DNA from: Microbacterium sp. SY138
GTDB taxonomy: Bacteria; Actinomycetota; Actinomycetes; Actinomycetales; Microbacteriaceae
Length of the DNA: 64,000 nucleotides
Assembly: GCF_039729145.1 (NCBI RefSeq)
Contig: NZ_CP155793.1
Coordinates: 620,001-684,000 of the forward strand
Direction of reading: 5' to 3'
Made by a program: the position numbers and the translations under genes. This document shows, piece after piece, positions 53,613 through 62,125 of the stretch (positions within the stretch are counted from its first letter, which is position 1; the number at the start of each line of letters is the position of its first letter). The notes below the pieces were generated by a model. The model was not told where the DNA came from. It ran no database searches and saw nothing but the letters and a program-made list of their open reading frames with translations.

Positions 53613-54812
53613 GTGACCGCGAACACCGACACTCCACGCTTCCAGCTCCGAACGATGCTGCCGCGCGACCCTTCTCAGCCGCATCGCACCGCGAGCCCGC
53701 TCGAACTCTTCTTCGATCTGGTCTTCGTCGTGGCGGTGAGCATCGCCTCCGCACAGCTGCACCATGCCCTCAGCGAAGGGGATTTCCTGCACGGGGTCAC
53801 CTCCTACGCGATGCTGTTCTTCGCGATCTGGTGGGCCTGGATGAACTTCACCTGGTTCGCCACGTCGTTCGACACCGATGACTGGCTCTATCGCGTCACG
53901 ACGTTCGTGCAGATGGGAGGAGTCCTCGTCTTCGCCGCCGGCATCCCCGCGGCGTTCAACGAGAGCGACTTCACCATCCCGGTACTCGGATATGTCGTGA
54001 TGCGCGTGGCGATGGTGGCGCAATGGCTGCGAGCGTCACGATCGGCCGGTGAACTGCGTTCGGCGACGCGCCGGTACGCGTTCGGCATCGCCGCGGTCCA
54101 GGTGCTGTGGATCCTGTTCCTCCTGATCCCGGCGGGACCTCTGCAGTTCGCCGCCTTCGTGGTCTTCGCCCTCATCGAGATCAGTGTTCCGGTGTTCGCC
54201 GAATTCCGGAGGCAGACGCCGTGGCATCCGCACCACATCACCGAGCGCTACGGGCTGTTCACGTTGATCGTGCTCGGTGAGAGCCTTCTCGCATCCGCGA
54301 ACGCCATCATCGATGCGCTTCACGAGGTCGAGAGTCTCGGCCCGCTGATCGCGATCTCCGTCCTCACGCTCGTGGTCACGGCGTCGTTGTGGTGGATCTA
54401 TTTCTGGCCCCCGCATCACCGTGCGATCACGAGCTTCGGCCGCTCGCTGCGCTACGGCTATACGCACTATTTCGTCTTCGCCGCGGCGGCGGCCTTCTCG
54501 GCCGGGATCGAGGTCGAGATCGACGTGCTGACCGGGAAGAGCCACCTGTCGAACCTCGCGGCCTCGTTCACGGTGACGATCCCGATCGCGATCTTCCTCG
54601 TGGGCATCTGGTGGATCGCGATCCGCCAGAACGCCGATCGCGTGGTGAACACGGTCGTTCCTCTCGGCGCCCTGCTGGTGCTGCTCGATCCGGTGTTGCC
54701 GATCCCTGTCACCCTCACCGCGCTCGTCCTTGTCGTGGTCGTGGTGGTGCTGGTGCTTCATCCTCCCGTGGAGTCCACGCGCATGGACGCCACGCGCATA
54801 GACAAGGCATAG
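53613..54812 (+). CDS. LtrA-like (low temperature requirement) membrane protein
   Basis: A 399-aa membrane protein with about 11 helices, starting at GTG. The N-terminal TASPLELFFDLVFVVAVSIASAQLHH and the ERYGLFTLIVLGESLL segment are hallmarks of the LtrA family. The biochemical role is unknown; in Listeria it was named for growth at low temperature. Single-gene unit. Confidence 0.92.
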   Translation: MTANTDTPRFQLRTMLPRDPSQPHRTASPLELFFDLVFVVAVSIASAQLHHALSEGDFLHGVTSYAMLFFAIWWAWMNFTWFATSFDTDDWLYRVTTFVQMGGVLVFAAGIPAAFNESDFTIPVLGYVVMRVAMVAQWLRASRSAGELRSATRRYAFGIAAVQVLWILFLLIPAGPLQFAAFVVFALIEISVPVFAEFRRQTPWHPHHITERYGLFTLIVLGESLLASANAIIDALHEVESLGPLIAISVLTLVVTASLWWIYFWPPHHRAITSFGRSLRYGYTHYFVFAAAAAFSAGIEVEIDVLTGKSHLSNLAASFTVTIPIAIFLVGIWWIAIRQNADRVVNTVVPLGALLVLLDPVLPIPVTLTALVLVVVVVVLVLHPPVESTRMDATRIDKA

Positions 54813-54890
54813 CGCGGACAGAGGGTTCTGATCGGAAGCTCCGCGACGCTGGGGATAGGCGCCAGACGCCCGTCGACGAGGAGACAGATC

Positions 54891-55850
54891 ATGAGCATCC
54901 CGGAACCCACCCAGACCCCTGACGGTCCCGCCTACGAGGGGCGTCTGCTCGACCGTGTGGACGAGGAGGTGGTCGATCAGGGGGCAGCCTTCGACATCCG
55001 TACGCTGCTGAGCCGGCGCGGGGTGCTCGGACTCGCGGGGATCGGGCTCGGCGCCGTCGTCCTCGCGGCCTGCGCGCCGGCGGCATCGGGCGGATCGACG
55101 AGCGCCGCCACGCCGAGCGCGACCGCGGGGACTTCCAGCGGCGATGTCGCGGGCGTGGGTGAGATCCCCGACGAGACGGCGGGCCCCTACCCCGGCGACG
55201 GCTCGAACGGCCCCGACGTGCTGGAGGACGCGGGGATCGTCCGTCAGGACATCCGGTCGTCGATCGACGGCGGGGCGACGGCAGACGGCGTTCCGCTCAC
55301 GTTCGAGTTGCAGGTGTTCGATCTCGCGAACGGGGGAGTGCCCTTCGCCGGAGTCGCGGTGTACGCGTGGCACTGCACGGCGCAGGGTGGGTACTCGATG
55401 TACTCCTCCGGCCTGGAGGACGTGACGTACCTGCGCGGCGTGCAGGTGGCGGATGCGGACGGCAGGGTCTCGTTCACCTCGGTGTTCCCGGGATGCTACT
55501 CGGGGCGCTGGCCCCACATCCACTTCGAGGTGTATCCCGACGTCGGGTCGATCACCGATTCGACCGCGGCCATCGCCACGTCGCAGCTGGCGCTCCCCGA
55601 GGCGGCATGCACGGATGTCTACGCCGAGGCCGCTTACGACGGATCCGCGAGCAACCTCGCGCAGATCACGTTGGTGAGCGACAACGTCTTCGGTGACGAT
55701 TCCGCTGCGCTGCAGCTGGCCGCGGTCACCGGAAGCGTGCGGGACGGGTATGCGGCCACTCTCGTGGTGGGTGTCGACACCGCGACTGCTCCGGCGATGA
55801 GCGGAGGGCAGGGTGGTCCCGGCGGTGGGGGACAGCCGCCGTCGAACTGA
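54891..55850 (+). CDS. Tat-exported lipoprotein with intradiol dioxygenase-like fold
   Basis: A 319-aa protein. A long N-region with SRRGVLGLAG and a hydrophobic run ends in lipobox LAAC, so a Tat lipoprotein is predicted. The domain at about 100-300 looks like the beta-sandwich of protocatechuate 3,4-dioxygenase: GVAVYAWHC gives the first Tyr ligand, and CYSGRWPHIHFEV holds a Tyr and the two His ligands. Substrate is unlikely to be catechol outside the cell; function unknown. Gly-rich tail. Confidence 0.85.
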   Translation: MSIPEPTQTPDGPAYEGRLLDRVDEEVVDQGAAFDIRTLLSRRGVLGLAGIGLGAVVLAACAPAASGGSTSAATPSATAGTSSGDVAGVGEIPDETAGPYPGDGSNGPDVLEDAGIVRQDIRSSIDGGATADGVPLTFELQVFDLANGGVPFAGVAVYAWHCTAQGGYSMYSSGLEDVTYLRGVQVADADGRVSFTSVFPGCYSGRWPHIHFEVYPDVGSITDSTAAIATSQLALPEAACTDVYAEAAYDGSASNLAQITLVSDNVFGDDSAALQLAAVTGSVRDGYAATLVVGVDTATAPAMSGGQGGPGGGGQPPSN

Positions 55851-55886
55851 GCAGCGAACGGCGATGAGAGGCCTGTGGGATCGATC

Positions 55887-55895
55887 TGCTATAGT
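55887..55895 (+). promoter_or_regulatory. Extended -10 promoter candidate
   Basis: TGCTATAGT, an extended -10 (TGn then TATAGT), 146 bp before the small gene at 56041. No good -35 was found, as is common with extended -10 promoters. Confidence 0.4.
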
Positions 55896-56040
55896 TATGG
55901 TGCAGCGTGTGTGCATCGCCCCTCTCGGCCGCCACGTCGCCACTGATCAGGGCCATTACGGACCGCGCACATCGATGCGTGCGGAATCCGCCCTCGGTCT
56001 CACATCTTGCGGAGCGCCCACGCGTGTCCGCCACACAGCA

Positions 56041-56337
56041 ATGAGCATCACCATGAGCACCACCACCTTTCCCCCGTCCGACCCGTTGACCTGGAAGCAG
56101 GCCGACACCGATGTGCACGTCGCGACGCGCGACGGCGAGTTCGCCGGCTTCGTCGAGTTCGATGGCACTGCGCACCTCGTGCGCGACAACCACGGCGCCG
56201 AGCTCGGCGTCTTCGACACGCTCGACGACGCCTTCCGCGCGCTCGAAGACGCGGTCCGTTCCGAGCGGCGCGGATCCGTCTTCCCGACGATTGTGCCGCG
56301 CGCCTGGCGTCGCCGGACCCGCCGCGCTCGCGCCTGA
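56041..56337 (+). CDS. Small conserved-looking hypothetical protein
   Basis: A 98-aa protein; ATG 56041 or ATG 56053 may be used. It has a compact beta-rich centre (HVATRDGEFAGFVEFDGTAHLV and ELGVFDTLDDAFRALEDAV) and a very basic C-terminus (RAWRRRTRRARA) that could bind nucleic acid. No family recognised. It stands between the dioxygenase-like and desaturase genes. Confidence 0.6.
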   Translation: MSITMSTTTFPPSDPLTWKQADTDVHVATRDGEFAGFVEFDGTAHLVRDNHGAELGVFDTLDDAFRALEDAVRSERRGSVFPTIVPRAWRRRTRRARA

Positions 56338-56441
56338 GCGTGGCGGGAACCCCTGCACGCCCGCCCGTGACTGGGGGCTCGGCGAGAGGTTCCGATGTAT
56401 TCCCTGACGCGTATAGAGCTAGGGCTACTGTGAGGTAAGCG

Positions 56442-57614
56442 TTGGGCAGCTGCCTTGGGCTTTCACAGCTCAAGGGCTCCGATCGTCAGGAGAAGATCAT
56501 CTCCATCACACAGATCGAACCGACCGCGGCAACGCTGGGTCCGATTCGTCAGACGTATTCCGGTAACGCGGACTTCCCTCCCATGGCGAAGGCGTACAAG
56601 CAGGTTTCGCAGGTCGTCAAGGAGACCGGGCTGCTTCAGCGCACCCAGTGGTTCTACATCTTCGTGGCCACCGGTGTCGCTGTGGCGCTCGGCGGCCTCA
56701 TCACCGGCTTCATCCTGCTCGGTGACAGCTGGTTCCAGTTGCTCATCGCCGCGGGCCTCGGCATCGTCCTCACGCAGATCGCCTTCCTCGGCCACGAAGC
56801 CGCCCACCGTCAGATCCTCTCCACGGGGCCGGCGAACTTCAAGCTCGCCCGCATCGTGATCGCCAGCATCGGCATGAGCTACTCCTGGTGGGATTCGAAG
56901 CACACCAAGCACCACGGCAACCCGAACCAGGTCGGCAAGGACCCCGACATCGAGGTCGACACGATCTCGTTCCTCGAAGAAGACGCCGCGAAGGCGAAGG
57001 GCCTGATCAAGCTGATCACCCGCAAGCAGGGGTGGCTGTTCTTCCCGCTGCTGACGCTCGAGGGGCTGAACCTCCACTTCCTCGGGCTGAAGTACCTCAC
57101 GACGACGAAGAACGTCAAGGGACGCTGGACCGAGCTCGGCATCATCGCGCTGCGGTTCGCCCTCATCCTGGTGCCCGTGTTCATGATGCTCCCGCTCGGA
57201 ATGGCCTTCGCCTTCATGGGCGTGCAGTTCGCGGTGTTCGGCGTCTACATGGGCGCAGCGTTCGCGCCGAACCATAAGGGCATGCCGATCATCGAGCCCG
57301 GCGCCCGTCTCGACTTCTTCACCAAGCAGGTGCGCACCTCCCGCAACATCAGCGGCGGATGGTGGACGACCTGGCTCATGGGCGGGCTGAACTACCAGGT
57401 GGAGCACCACCTCTTCCCGAGCATGCCGCGACCGCACCTGGCGAAGGCGCGCGAGATCGTGCGCGACTACTGCGCGGCGAATGACGTGCCGTACACGGAG
57501 ACCAGCCTCGGCCGCTCGTACATGATCGTGATCGAGTACCTGAACCGCGTCGGACTGTCTGCCGGTGCCGATCCCTTCGACTGCCCGGCAGTCGCACAGT
57601 TCGGCCGGGCGTAG
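56442..57614 (+). CDS. Membrane fatty acid (acyl-CoA) desaturase
   Basis: A di-iron desaturase of up to 390 aa. All three His boxes are present: GHEAAH, SKHTKHHGNPN and NYQVEHHLFP, with helices near 70-110 and 210-260. It inserts a double bond in membrane fatty acids. The start is unclear: TTG 56442 follows TGAGG, but the best ribosome-binding site (AGGAG at 56488) points at ATC 56499, and the first ATG is 56583. Confidence 0.87.
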   Translation: MGSCLGLSQLKGSDRQEKIISITQIEPTAATLGPIRQTYSGNADFPPMAKAYKQVSQVVKETGLLQRTQWFYIFVATGVAVALGGLITGFILLGDSWFQLLIAAGLGIVLTQIAFLGHEAAHRQILSTGPANFKLARIVIASIGMSYSWWDSKHTKHHGNPNQVGKDPDIEVDTISFLEEDAAKAKGLIKLITRKQGWLFFPLLTLEGLNLHFLGLKYLTTTKNVKGRWTELGIIALRFALILVPVFMMLPLGMAFAFMGVQFAVFGVYMGAAFAPNHKGMPIIEPGARLDFFTKQVRTSRNISGGWWTTWLMGGLNYQVEHHLFPSMPRPHLAKAREIVRDYCAANDVPYTETSLGRSYMIVIEYLNRVGLSAGADPFDCPAVAQFGRA

Positions 57615-57650
57615 CCCCCGATCTCACCGGGCCCTGATCAGCCCGGGGAC

Positions 57651-57692
57651 GACAGAGGCGCGAGCAGGAATTCCTGCTCGCGCCTCTGTCGT
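57651..57692. terminator. Perfect 42-bp palindrome, bidirectional terminator
   Basis: Two exact 21-nt arms (CGACAGAGGCGCGAGCAGGAA and its complement) meet with GAATTC at the centre and no extra loop bases. It lies between converging desaturase and DivIVA-like genes, so it can end transcripts from both sides. A second hairpin, CCGGGC...GCCCGG, lies at about 57628-57647. Confidence 0.75.
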
Positions 57693-57700
57693 GTGTGCGT

Positions 57701-59104
57701 CTACTTGGAGGACTTCTTCTTGGTCTCCACCACGTCGATCGTGATCTTCTCGAGGGGGCGATCGTCGTCGAGCTCGTCTTCGAGCACCTCGTCACCGAGG
57801 AAGGTCTCCTCCGGCGTCTCGGCTGCGGCGACCTGGTCGGCGACCTCTGCAGGTGCTGCGGTGACGGGTGCATCCGCTCCGGTGAGCTCCGTCGGCAGTG
57901 CCTCGTCGGAGAAGATGCCGTCGGGGCGGATCAGCTCGCGCACCTCGGCCATGAAGCTCGACAGCTGCTGCTGCTGCCACCGCAGCTGACGGGTGCGGTC
58001 CTCTGCGTCGTGCAGTACCGCCGTGGTGTGGCCGGTGACCGAGTCGACGATCTTCTGCGCCTTCGCGCGAGCGCGCTCGAGGGTCTCGCGCGCACGGACC
58101 TGGGCTTCGGCCTCGATCGCCTGCGCCTGCGAGCGGGTCAGACGCTCGTAGTCCTCGGCGCGTGCCGAGATGCGCTGGGCATGCTCGAGCGATGCGGTGA
58201 CCTGCTCGTTCGCGTCATTGGTGATGCGCTCGGCGTGGGCCACAGCCTGATTGTGCAGCACGAGGAACTCCTGCTGCGCGTCGTCTTGACGGCGGGTGAG
58301 GGTCTCCTCGAATTCCAGCACGCGCGCGTTCATGTCGCGGACGTCGCGCTCGGCGTCGGCACGCAGCTGGGTGGTCTCGCGCGTGACGAGGGAGCGCAGC
58401 GCGGCCGCGCCCTTCTCGGCTTCCGTGCGGATCGCCGTGGCCTCCTGCGCCGCCTGGTTCACCTTCTCCGCTGCGTGTGCGGCTTCGCGCTCGATGCGCG
58501 CTTCGTGTGCCGTGTACTCGGTGTCCATCTTCAGGCGCACCTGGTCGGCGTCGCGCTGCGCCTGGGCGGTGATCCGCTCGGCGTCGGCCTCGGCTTCGGC
58601 ACGCTGCGCGGCCACCTCCTCACGGGCGGAGGTCATCAGACGGTCGGCCTGCACCGCCGCGTTCTGGATGAGGACGTTCGCCTGCTCTTCGGCGACCCGC
58701 AGGATCGCCTCGAACTGCTGACGGGACGGTGCCTCTTCCCCGTCGGGCTGCGGGGCATCGACGAGCTCGGACGTCAGCGTCGCGACCTGCTGCTCGGCGT
58801 CCAACGCCTTGACCTTGGCGGCAGTCAGCTCACTTTCGAGGGCCTCACGGGCCTTGCGCTCCTCTTCACGCACGGCTTCGACGGCGTCCTCTTCACGGGC
58901 CTGCGCCTCGGCGACGTCGGCGGCGGCCTGCTTGAGCTGATTGCGAAGGGTCGCCAGCGCGGCGTCGACCTCTGCCTTGTCATAGCCGCGGAAGCCGACG
59001 GTGAAGGCGCCCTGCTGGTCGCGCGGGGTGGTCTCGATCAGCTGATCGAAGAAGTCCGGGGAGCGCTCGCCATCGCGGTCGGCGGTTCCGGGGGATTCGC
59101 TCAT
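57701..59104 (-). CDS. DivIVA-like coiled-coil protein
   Basis: A 467-aa cytoskeletal-type protein. ATG 59104 begins MSESPGTADRDGERS. Residues about 18-55 are a DivIVA-type N-domain (FTVGFRGYDKAEVDAALATL) that binds curved membrane. About 60-395 is a long coiled coil rich in Ala, Glu, Gln and Arg. An acidic Pro-rich tail ends in KKKSSK. Likely directs polar growth or cell-wall assembly, like Wag31 or FilP/Scy proteins; which of these cannot be told. Confidence 0.85.
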   Translation of the reverse strand: MSESPGTADRDGERSPDFFDQLIETTPRDQQGAFTVGFRGYDKAEVDAALATLRNQLKQAAADVAEAQAREEDAVEAVREEERKAREALESELTAAKVKALDAEQQVATLTSELVDAPQPDGEEAPSRQQFEAILRVAEEQANVLIQNAAVQADRLMTSAREEVAAQRAEAEADAERITAQAQRDADQVRLKMDTEYTAHEARIEREAAHAAEKVNQAAQEATAIRTEAEKGAAALRSLVTRETTQLRADAERDVRDMNARVLEFEETLTRRQDDAQQEFLVLHNQAVAHAERITNDANEQVTASLEHAQRISARAEDYERLTRSQAQAIEAEAQVRARETLERARAKAQKIVDSVTGHTTAVLHDAEDRTRQLRWQQQQLSSFMAEVRELIRPDGIFSDEALPTELTGADAPVTAAPAEVADQVAAAETPEETFLGDEVLEDELDDDRPLEKITIDVVETKKKSSK

Positions 59105-59148
59105 GGTTCTAGCCTTTCTGGCGTGGTCACACCGGGAGCGGCGGCTCC

Positions 59149-59165
59149 GTCCCGACAGTCGGGAC
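59149..59165. promoter_or_regulatory. Inverted repeat upstream of the DivIVA-like gene
   Basis: GTCCCGAC-A-GTCGGGAC, a perfect 8-bp repeat with 1 nt between, 45 bp before the start of the DivIVA-like gene. It could be an operator or a weak terminator of the gene at 59325. The 220 bp between those genes hold nothing else recognised. Confidence 0.3.
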
Positions 59166-59324
59166 CGTGTGGACCGGAGGAGGTCGTCAGGGCGCACGCC
59201 ACCACCATGACCCGGCGGAGCCCGGCGGGCAGGGCGCGCTCCCCAGCCTAGTTGCGTCGGCTGTGAGTTGCGCGCCCGTCTTCTGCTCCCGCGGGCGGAG
59301 ACGGAGATCGCGGTGCCGGGCAGG

Positions 59325-59855
59325 TCACGTGTCGCGCATCCAGCGCGCGTTCCGGTCGTCGAGAGGGTCGCCGCGTGTGTACCGGACAGGTGGTCCGTCG
59401 GCGACCGAGATCCCCTGGGCTCGTGCCGCGGACGCGATGCGCTCCCGCAGATCGACCCAGGGCTGCACCGTCTGCGGAAAACCGAAGTACTCACGGAACG
59501 TCTCGATCTGCAGCCGGGTGCCTTCGGCGACGGGGATGAGCCGCACGACGGTGTCGTCCGGCTCGACGAACCGGATGCCGTAGGCGCCGTCATCGCGGAT
59601 GACGTACTCCCGCTCCTTCTCCACCATCGCCGACGCCACGATCTCGCGAGCACGACCTTCGGGCGCCTGGATCACCAGCGTGGTGCCGAGCACGCCGAGG
59701 GCTGTGTCGAGCCGGTCCGAGGCGAACCTCTTCCCCGCTCTCGAACCGGCTTCGGAGGCACCCCGGCTGAAGCGTTTCCTCAGGAGCGGGCCGCCGACGA
59801 TCAACGCGAGGATCGGCAGGCCGAGAAGGAGGTAGGGGGCGGGGTCCACGGGCAC
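59325..59855 (-). CDS. Membrane-anchored hypothetical protein
   Basis: A 176-aa protein starting at GTG, with one N-terminal helix (PYLLLGLPILALIVGGPLL) and a basic stretch after it. The soluble part is mixed alpha/beta (TLVIQAPEGRAREIVASAM, YGIRFVEPDDTVVRLIPVAEG, TVQPWVDLRERIASAA). No family recognised. Upstream of the DivIVA-like gene on the same strand. Confidence 0.7.
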   Translation of the reverse strand: MPVDPAPYLLLGLPILALIVGGPLLRKRFSRGASEAGSRAGKRFASDRLDTALGVLGTTLVIQAPEGRAREIVASAMVEKEREYVIRDDGAYGIRFVEPDDTVVRLIPVAEGTRLQIETFREYFGFPQTVQPWVDLRERIASAARAQGISVADGPPVRYTRGDPLDDRNARWMRDT

Positions 59856-59901
59856 AGCGTATCCGGATCCGCGTGTGCTCCGGTGCGGTCGGGGAGCGAC
59901 G

Positions 59902-60207
59902 TCAGACGGGGGTGACCAGGTGGTCGAGGACCAGCTCGCCCGAGGCGTTGAGGGCCTGCATCATCTCCGCGATCAGCCGGGGGTCGATGGGCGGCTGCTC
60001 CGCCGCGTCGTACCCGAACTGGAGTGGGATCGCCGGGTGGATCCAGACGGTGGCGCGCTTGTCGACGCCGTCGGTGACGGGTCGCCACGTCATCATGAAG
60101 CTCTCCTGGCGGCGGAGCTTCGTCGAGATGACGATCTTCAGGTGCGCCAGCGTCGCGTCCTCGATGAGGATCGGATCGGAAGTCCCGTCGTAGCGCAGTC
60201 TGCCCAT
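59902..60207 (-). CDS. DUF7882-like small protein
   Basis: A 101-aa protein resembling the DUF7882 family common in Microbacteriaceae: MGRLRYDGTSDPILIEDATL, HLKIVISTKLRRQESFMMTW, ATVWIHPAIPLQFGYD. Function unknown. Possibly co-transcribed with 59325, 46 nt downstream. Confidence 0.65.
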   Translation of the reverse strand: MGRLRYDGTSDPILIEDATLAHLKIVISTKLRRQESFMMTWRPVTDGVDKRATVWIHPAIPLQFGYDAAEQPPIDPRLIAEMMQALNASGELVLDHLVTPV

Positions 60208-60322
60208 GAGAGCACGCTACACCGCGCGCGTACTGCCTCTTCTGAGGTCTGTGCGCAACCCCCTCTGCGAGAGGTGATCCCCTCGATACCGTCGCAGCAT
60301 GACGACAGCGGAGTGACAACGA

Positions 60323-60607
60323 GTGGAGGGCAAGGTGCAGACGATGGCGCGGACGCGGATTGCGCTCAACGAATCGGAATTCTTCCTGGCTCAGGGTCAG
60401 GACGTCGCCGAGCTGAGAGGGCGCATGGAAGAGGCGATGCGCGCCGGAGGAGGGTTCGTCGAATTCGTCGTGGTGGGCAATCGATCGGTCAGCGTGCTCA
60501 TCACCGCGGCGACCCAGGTCGTGATCTCGGTCGAGACGGTGGAGTTCGACGCGCGCGACACCGGCGACAGTGCGGTGCCGTATGGTGGCGAGTACGACCT
60601 GCTGTGA
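60323..60607 (+). CDS. Small hypothetical protein
   Basis: A 94-aa protein from GTG 60323; ATG 60344 (with AAGG 8 nt upstream) gives 87 aa. One amphipathic helix (DVAELRGRMEEAMRAGGG) between beta strands (FVEFVVVGNRSVSVLIT, QVVISVETVEF). No family recognised. TACCGT at 60287 resembles the -10 box of the T7SS promoters, but no palindrome stands ahead of it. Confidence 0.6.
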   Translation: MEGKVQTMARTRIALNESEFFLAQGQDVAELRGRMEEAMRAGGGFVEFVVVGNRSVSVLITAATQVVISVETVEFDARDTGDSAVPYGGEYDLL

Positions 60608-60744
60608 GCGCGGGGTGACGTTGGCTCGCCCGGCGATCCTCCGACTCCTCGGCGACGCGGATACCGGCAGTTGCGTCGCCCTGATACGGTGTCGGCGGTG
60701 GGCATGGCGCTCCTGGGGCCGACGAGCAAGAGGGATCTGTCGAG

Positions 60745-62067
60745 ATGAAGCGCTCCTCCCGTGTGCGTCTCGGGCGCATCGGGTTCGCCGCAGTACTCGC
60801 GGTCATCGTCGGAGCGCTGGCACCTTCGCTGTCCACGAGCACTCCTGCACTCGCTGCGACCGACGGCCAGATGGTCAATCCAGCGTCGGGGAACATCCAA
60901 TCGAAGGTCGGGGACGGCTGTCGTGGGAACTACCGGGCGCATGAGGGTATCGACATCTCCGCCCCCGGCGGGGCACCGATCGTCGCCGCCTACGACGGAA
61001 TCATCAAGTCGCGAACGGTGAACAGCGGCTACGGGAACTACACCGACGTCGAACATCCCGGTGGCTATGTCACCAGATACGCCCATATGGCTTCACCCGG
61101 AACGTATGCACCGGGTACTCCCGTGGTCCGCGGGCAGCAGATCGGAGTCGTCGGCAACACCGGCAACTCTCCGGCCTACCATCTGCACTTCGAGGTACGG
61201 CGGAACGGGGCGGTCTACACCGCGATCAACAACGGGTTCACCTGTCTCGCGAACGTCACCCGGGGAAGCCTGATCCCCCTCTTCCTTCCCGGTCTCGGAA
61301 CGGGCCCTGTGGCCGCATCGGCCGATTTCAACGGCGATATGAAGGCCGACCTGCTGCTCGTCGCCGGGAACGGCGACCTCCGTTATCGGCCGGGGACGGG
61401 AGGGGGAAGCTTTCATCCTGCGATCACCGTCTTCAACGGGTGGGGCAATACCCGGAGACATGTCACGCACGTGGATTTCAACGGTGACGGCAGAGGGGAC
61501 ATCTTCGCAGCCCGATCTGATGGTGCGCTGGAGTTCTATGCGGGCAACGGCTCGGGCGGATTCGCGCCGCCAGTGAGTGTGGGCACCGGGTGGTACGAGA
61601 CGCTTCACGTCACGTCAGGAGCGGACTACACCGGCGACGGAAGACAGGACGTCATCGCCGTCGCTCCGTCTGGCGTCCTCACCATCTATCAGGGCAACGG
61701 TGCTGGAGGGTTCGGGAGCGCACACGTGACATTCCCGGAGAGCAACTGGTCGAGCGCCCATTTCCTGATCGGCGGCGATTTCGACGGCGACGGCCGAGGC
61801 GACCTCATCGGGGTCACCGAAACCGGGAGCCTCGACTTCTATCCGGGCGTGCCCAATGGGTTCGCGGCCAGGCGCGTCGTCGGCGAAGGGTGGGTCGAGT
61901 TCACGGCGGTGCTCGGCGGGGTGGACTACGACGGGGACGGTCGCGTCGATCTGCTCGGCCGTACGCCCGCGGGCGAGCTGTATCTCTATCCGGGGCGCGG
62001 CGATGGGATGTTCGGGACTCGAAAACTGATCAGTTCGGACTGGGCCGACCACCTTGCCCTCGGATAA
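60745..62067 (+). CDS. Secreted M23 peptidase domain with FG-GAP repeats
   Basis: A 440-aa exported protein with signal peptide (GFAAVLAVIVGALAPSLS, cleavage near ALAA). Residues about 50-180 are a LytM/M23 zinc peptidase: HEGIDISAPGG (His and Asp ligands) and YHLHFEVRRNG (His pair). Residues about 190-440 hold five FG-GAP/VCBS repeats with calcium-type motifs such as DFNGDGRGD, DYTGDGRQD and DFDGDGRGD. It probably cuts peptidoglycan cross-bridges while the propeller binds the wall or a ligand. Confidence 0.9.
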   Translation: MKRSSRVRLGRIGFAAVLAVIVGALAPSLSTSTPALAATDGQMVNPASGNIQSKVGDGCRGNYRAHEGIDISAPGGAPIVAAYDGIIKSRTVNSGYGNYTDVEHPGGYVTRYAHMASPGTYAPGTPVVRGQQIGVVGNTGNSPAYHLHFEVRRNGAVYTAINNGFTCLANVTRGSLIPLFLPGLGTGPVAASADFNGDMKADLLLVAGNGDLRYRPGTGGGSFHPAITVFNGWGNTRRHVTHVDFNGDGRGDIFAARSDGALEFYAGNGSGGFAPPVSVGTGWYETLHVTSGADYTGDGRQDVIAVAPSGVLTIYQGNGAGGFGSAHVTFPESNWSSAHFLIGGDFDGDGRGDLIGVTETGSLDFYPGVPNGFAARRVVGEGWVEFTAVLGGVDYDGDGRVDLLGRTPAGELYLYPGRGDGMFGTRKLISSDWADHLALG

Positions 62068-62125
62068 CCGCCCCTGACGCGGAGTAGCGCCTGCCGCTGA
62101 GCGAGCCGCGGCGTATCGTGGGCGC

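Noticed and set aside
60246..60292. A sixth T7SS palindrome promoter before the gene at 60323
   Set aside because: TACCGT is present, but the 20 bp at the right distance hold no GATGGGGA/TCCCCATC palindrome, and the gene is not WXG100-like.
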